Origin: CAVWDU01 sp963840725
GTDB lineage: Bacteria; Pseudomonadota; Gammaproteobacteria; Pseudomonadales; Halieaceae
NCBI GenBank assembly: GCA_963840725.1
Contig: CAWIZY010000004.1
Location: 310,001-374,000 of the forward strand
Reading direction: 5' to 3'
DNA length: 64,000 nucleotides
The notes beneath the pieces were generated by a model. That model worked only from the letters and a program-made list of their open reading frames with translations. It was not told the origin of the DNA and did not search any database. Positions 62,813 through 64,000 of this stretch are shown here, piece by piece (the stretch's first letter is position 1; each line of letters starts with the position of its first letter). Position numbers and translations under genes: made by a program.

Positions 62813-63134
62813 TAGAGTCTCCCCGCCAGAGCTGTTGCCGGCTTTCGTCGTTGCATTGATTTAACCTGGCATTGCTTGAAGTAGCGCCGTCAGGTCTGGC
62901 GGTGTTACTTCGTGGGCCGCAGCGCTTTATTGAGCCGCAGCGCTCTATTGGGCCGCAGCGCTCTATTTAGTGGCCGCAGCACGTTAAATGGCTATGGCGC
63001 CATGACTGGCCAGGGCCTTTCCACGCTCCGTGGCGCGCGCGATTCTGCCCGATTTCCGCCATCGCGACAAGCGCCAGTTCAGCGCTGTCGGCTCACCACG
63101 GCGCCGAAAAAGCCAATTTTTTACCGACGAGGCG
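62813..63134. other. Gap with 18-bp repeat array
   Basis: 322 bases upstream of the ABC1 gene with an 18-bp tandem array (listed separately). Open frames across it are low in complexity and have no ribosome site. The likely leftward promoter for the ABC1 gene is not resolvable. Confidence 0.45.
62916..62990. repeat. 18-bp tandem repeat, four copies
   Basis: Units of GCCGCAGCGCTCTATTGG type starting at 62916, 62934, 62952 and 62973. The third is 21 bases and the fourth diverges in its second half. Confidence 0.85.
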
Positions 63135-63524
63135 TCATTCGTCGTGATCAATAACGGTGCCCGGGCGGGCTTCTCTGAGGTTTTGCGGCGTTTTGAGATG
63201 GCGGCTGCCCGATGACAGCCAGAGTGCTCGAAGCAGATTGATTGCCGCCATGCTCAGATGCTGTTCTGCAGCACTCACGGCCAACTGTGCAGCCTGCTCT
63301 CGCTGCAAGGGTGTGAGATGGCTTGCCTTGGCGCTCATTTCCCGGTCGACACTTTCGATAGCCCACTGCACTTCGCGCGCCACCTGGTCTGAAACCGCGC
63401 GGGCTTCAGCCAGGAACTGATCCAGATCTACCGGCAAATTGAACACATTGGCCGCGCCGCGGTAACCCATTCTGATCGGCAGCGTATAGAGTCTGAAACC
63501 CAGCGAAACCACTTTTCCTATCAT
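63135..63524 (-). CDS. Small protein of unknown function
   Basis: 129 residues from ATG 63524 (MIGKVVSLGFRLYTLPIRMG), with AGGG eight bases upstream; a TTG 18 bases earlier is possible. A short hydrophobic-amphipathic N-terminus is followed by a helical region (LDQFLAEARAVSDQVAREVQWAIESVDREM, then REQAAQLAVSAAEQHLSMAAINLL). It could form a coiled coil or phasin-like helical bundle and attach to a membrane. I do not recognise a family. It precedes the ABC1 gene on the same strand with a 322-base gap. Confidence 0.65.
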   Translation of the reverse strand: MIGKVVSLGFRLYTLPIRMGYRGAANVFNLPVDLDQFLAEARAVSDQVAREVQWAIESVDREMSAKASHLTPLQREQAAQLAVSAAEQHLSMAAINLLRALWLSSGSRHLKTPQNLREARPGTVIDHDE

Positions 63525-63672
63525 TTTCAAATCCCTGATCAAGCGCCCCTATAATAAACCTGATCACCGTTCATTGGTACCGTGGGCGGCGATCTGCAGT
63601 ACCGCCACGGATTCAGCACGCATCCGGCACCCTATGGGCTGACAGAAGCTGCGGCAGGCCGGTTAAATTGCC

Positions 63673-63678
63673 TATAAT
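63673..63678 (+). promoter_or_regulatory. Possible -10 element TATAAT
   Basis: A perfect TATAAT 59 bases before the last gene's ATG. No good -35 at the normal distance (CTGACA at 63639 is 28 bases away), so this is only a candidate. Confidence 0.35.
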
Positions 63679-63737
63679 AGCGGGAGAGGACGTCCTCCGA
63701 TCCCTTACTCGCGTCCATCAAACAACTGGAGCAAACT

Positions 63738-64000
63738 ATGCGTTTCGTTCAAGCCCTGGCTGCAGCCCTGCCCGCCATTATTCTGTGCAGTGCTGCAGCC
63801 GCGCAAGCGCAGCTTTCGACGACCGGCAATGGCCTGACGGTCAGCGATAGCTCGGGTGCCCCATTGGCTCTGGTGATGGTCACACGCTCCCCTGTGGACT
63901 TGCCACCGGCAAACCTGCAGGACGACGGTTACACCCCCGACGGGGTAACCAATACAGCCCCGGTCGTCATCACCCGCTTTACGGACAGCCAGGGCCGGGT
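63738..64000 (+). CDS. Secreted protein, N-terminal part, cut by the window end
   Basis: 87 codons from ATG 63738, with GGAG six bases upstream, open to the last base. The signal peptide is clear (RFVQALAAALPAIILCSAAAAQAQ, cleavage near residue 25). The mature start LSTTGNGLTVSDSSGAPLALVMVTRSPVDLP resembles a beta-rich domain of the kind seen in proteins with adhesion or carboxypeptidase-regulatory-like repeats, but too little is visible to name it. Confidence 0.75.
   Translation, partial: MRFVQALAAALPAIILCSAAAAQAQLSTTGNGLTVSDSSGAPLALVMVTRSPVDLPPANLQDDGYTPDGVTNTAPVVITRFTDSQGR

Overview
This window reads as GC-rich chromosome from a Gram-negative bacterium, most likely a marine gammaproteobacterium of the Halieaceae/Cellvibrionales type. 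That placement is inferred from gene content: outer-membrane barrels, a lipobox protein, Lol-like ABC genes, a YtfJ-family protein, PpnN, and a GltS carrier. I see no rRNA, tRNA, CRISPR, prophage or intact insertion sequence. Genes are densely packed on both strands. Several intergenic gaps hold short tandem repeats, each with a different unit (6, 7, 13, 13-15, 16 and 18 bp).

Region by region. 0-5.4 kb: bactofilin, a small outer-membrane barrel, a galE interrupted by one in-frame TAA, a DUF885 metallohydrolase and a GST. 6-21 kb: a catabolic-looking block with an MFS carrier, three phytoene-desaturase-like (COG1233) flavoproteins, a PuuB-like amine oxidase divergent from a PuuA-like glutamine synthetase homologue with a palindromic operator candidate between them, a SnoaL-AraC fusion regulator, a GcvT-like tetrahydrofolate methyltransferase, a TPR-sulfotransferase and a quinone-oxidoreductase-type dehydrogenase. 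21-27 kb: an AddB/AddA-like recombination nuclease pair. 27-38 kb: NYN nuclease-like protein, a 51-residue protein, a YeeN-type YebC protein, an M28 peptidase, a GltS carrier coupled to a TAXI lipoprotein, an RlpA-like protein, an apparently exported D-2-hydroxyacid dehydrogenase, YtfJ, a PGPGW membrane protein and a dynamin-like GTPase. 38.7-46.7 kb: a cyanophycin locus with synthetase CphA, a second Mur-ligase-like synthetase homologue and an isoaspartyl-dipeptidase-like amidohydrolase in one operon, divergent from a double-domain cyanophycinase. 46.7-55.1 kb: GNAT, a secreted methyltransferase homologue, PpnN, HD-GYP, Asp/Glu racemase, class C beta-lactamase-like hydrolase, DUF819 membrane protein and a VOC protein. 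55.3-60.7 kb: a five-gene operon of LolA-like protein, two LolC/E-like permeases, a LolD-like ATPase and an outer-membrane barrel. 60.7-64 kb: an unusually long ABC1/UbiB-type kinase, a small unknown protein and the start of a secreted protein cut by the window edge.

How the genes may work together. The cyanophycin genes are the clearest pathway: synthesis of the Asp-Arg storage polymer, cleavage to beta-Asp-Arg, then dipeptide hydrolysis. The 6-21 kb block looks like breakdown of a methylated amine-type compound, by gamma-glutamylation, flavin oxidation and transfer of a C1 unit to folate; its substrate cannot be told from sequence. The 55-60 kb operon looks like a dedicated inner-to-outer-membrane lipid or lipoprotein route. 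All functions come from reading motifs by eye; no database search was run.
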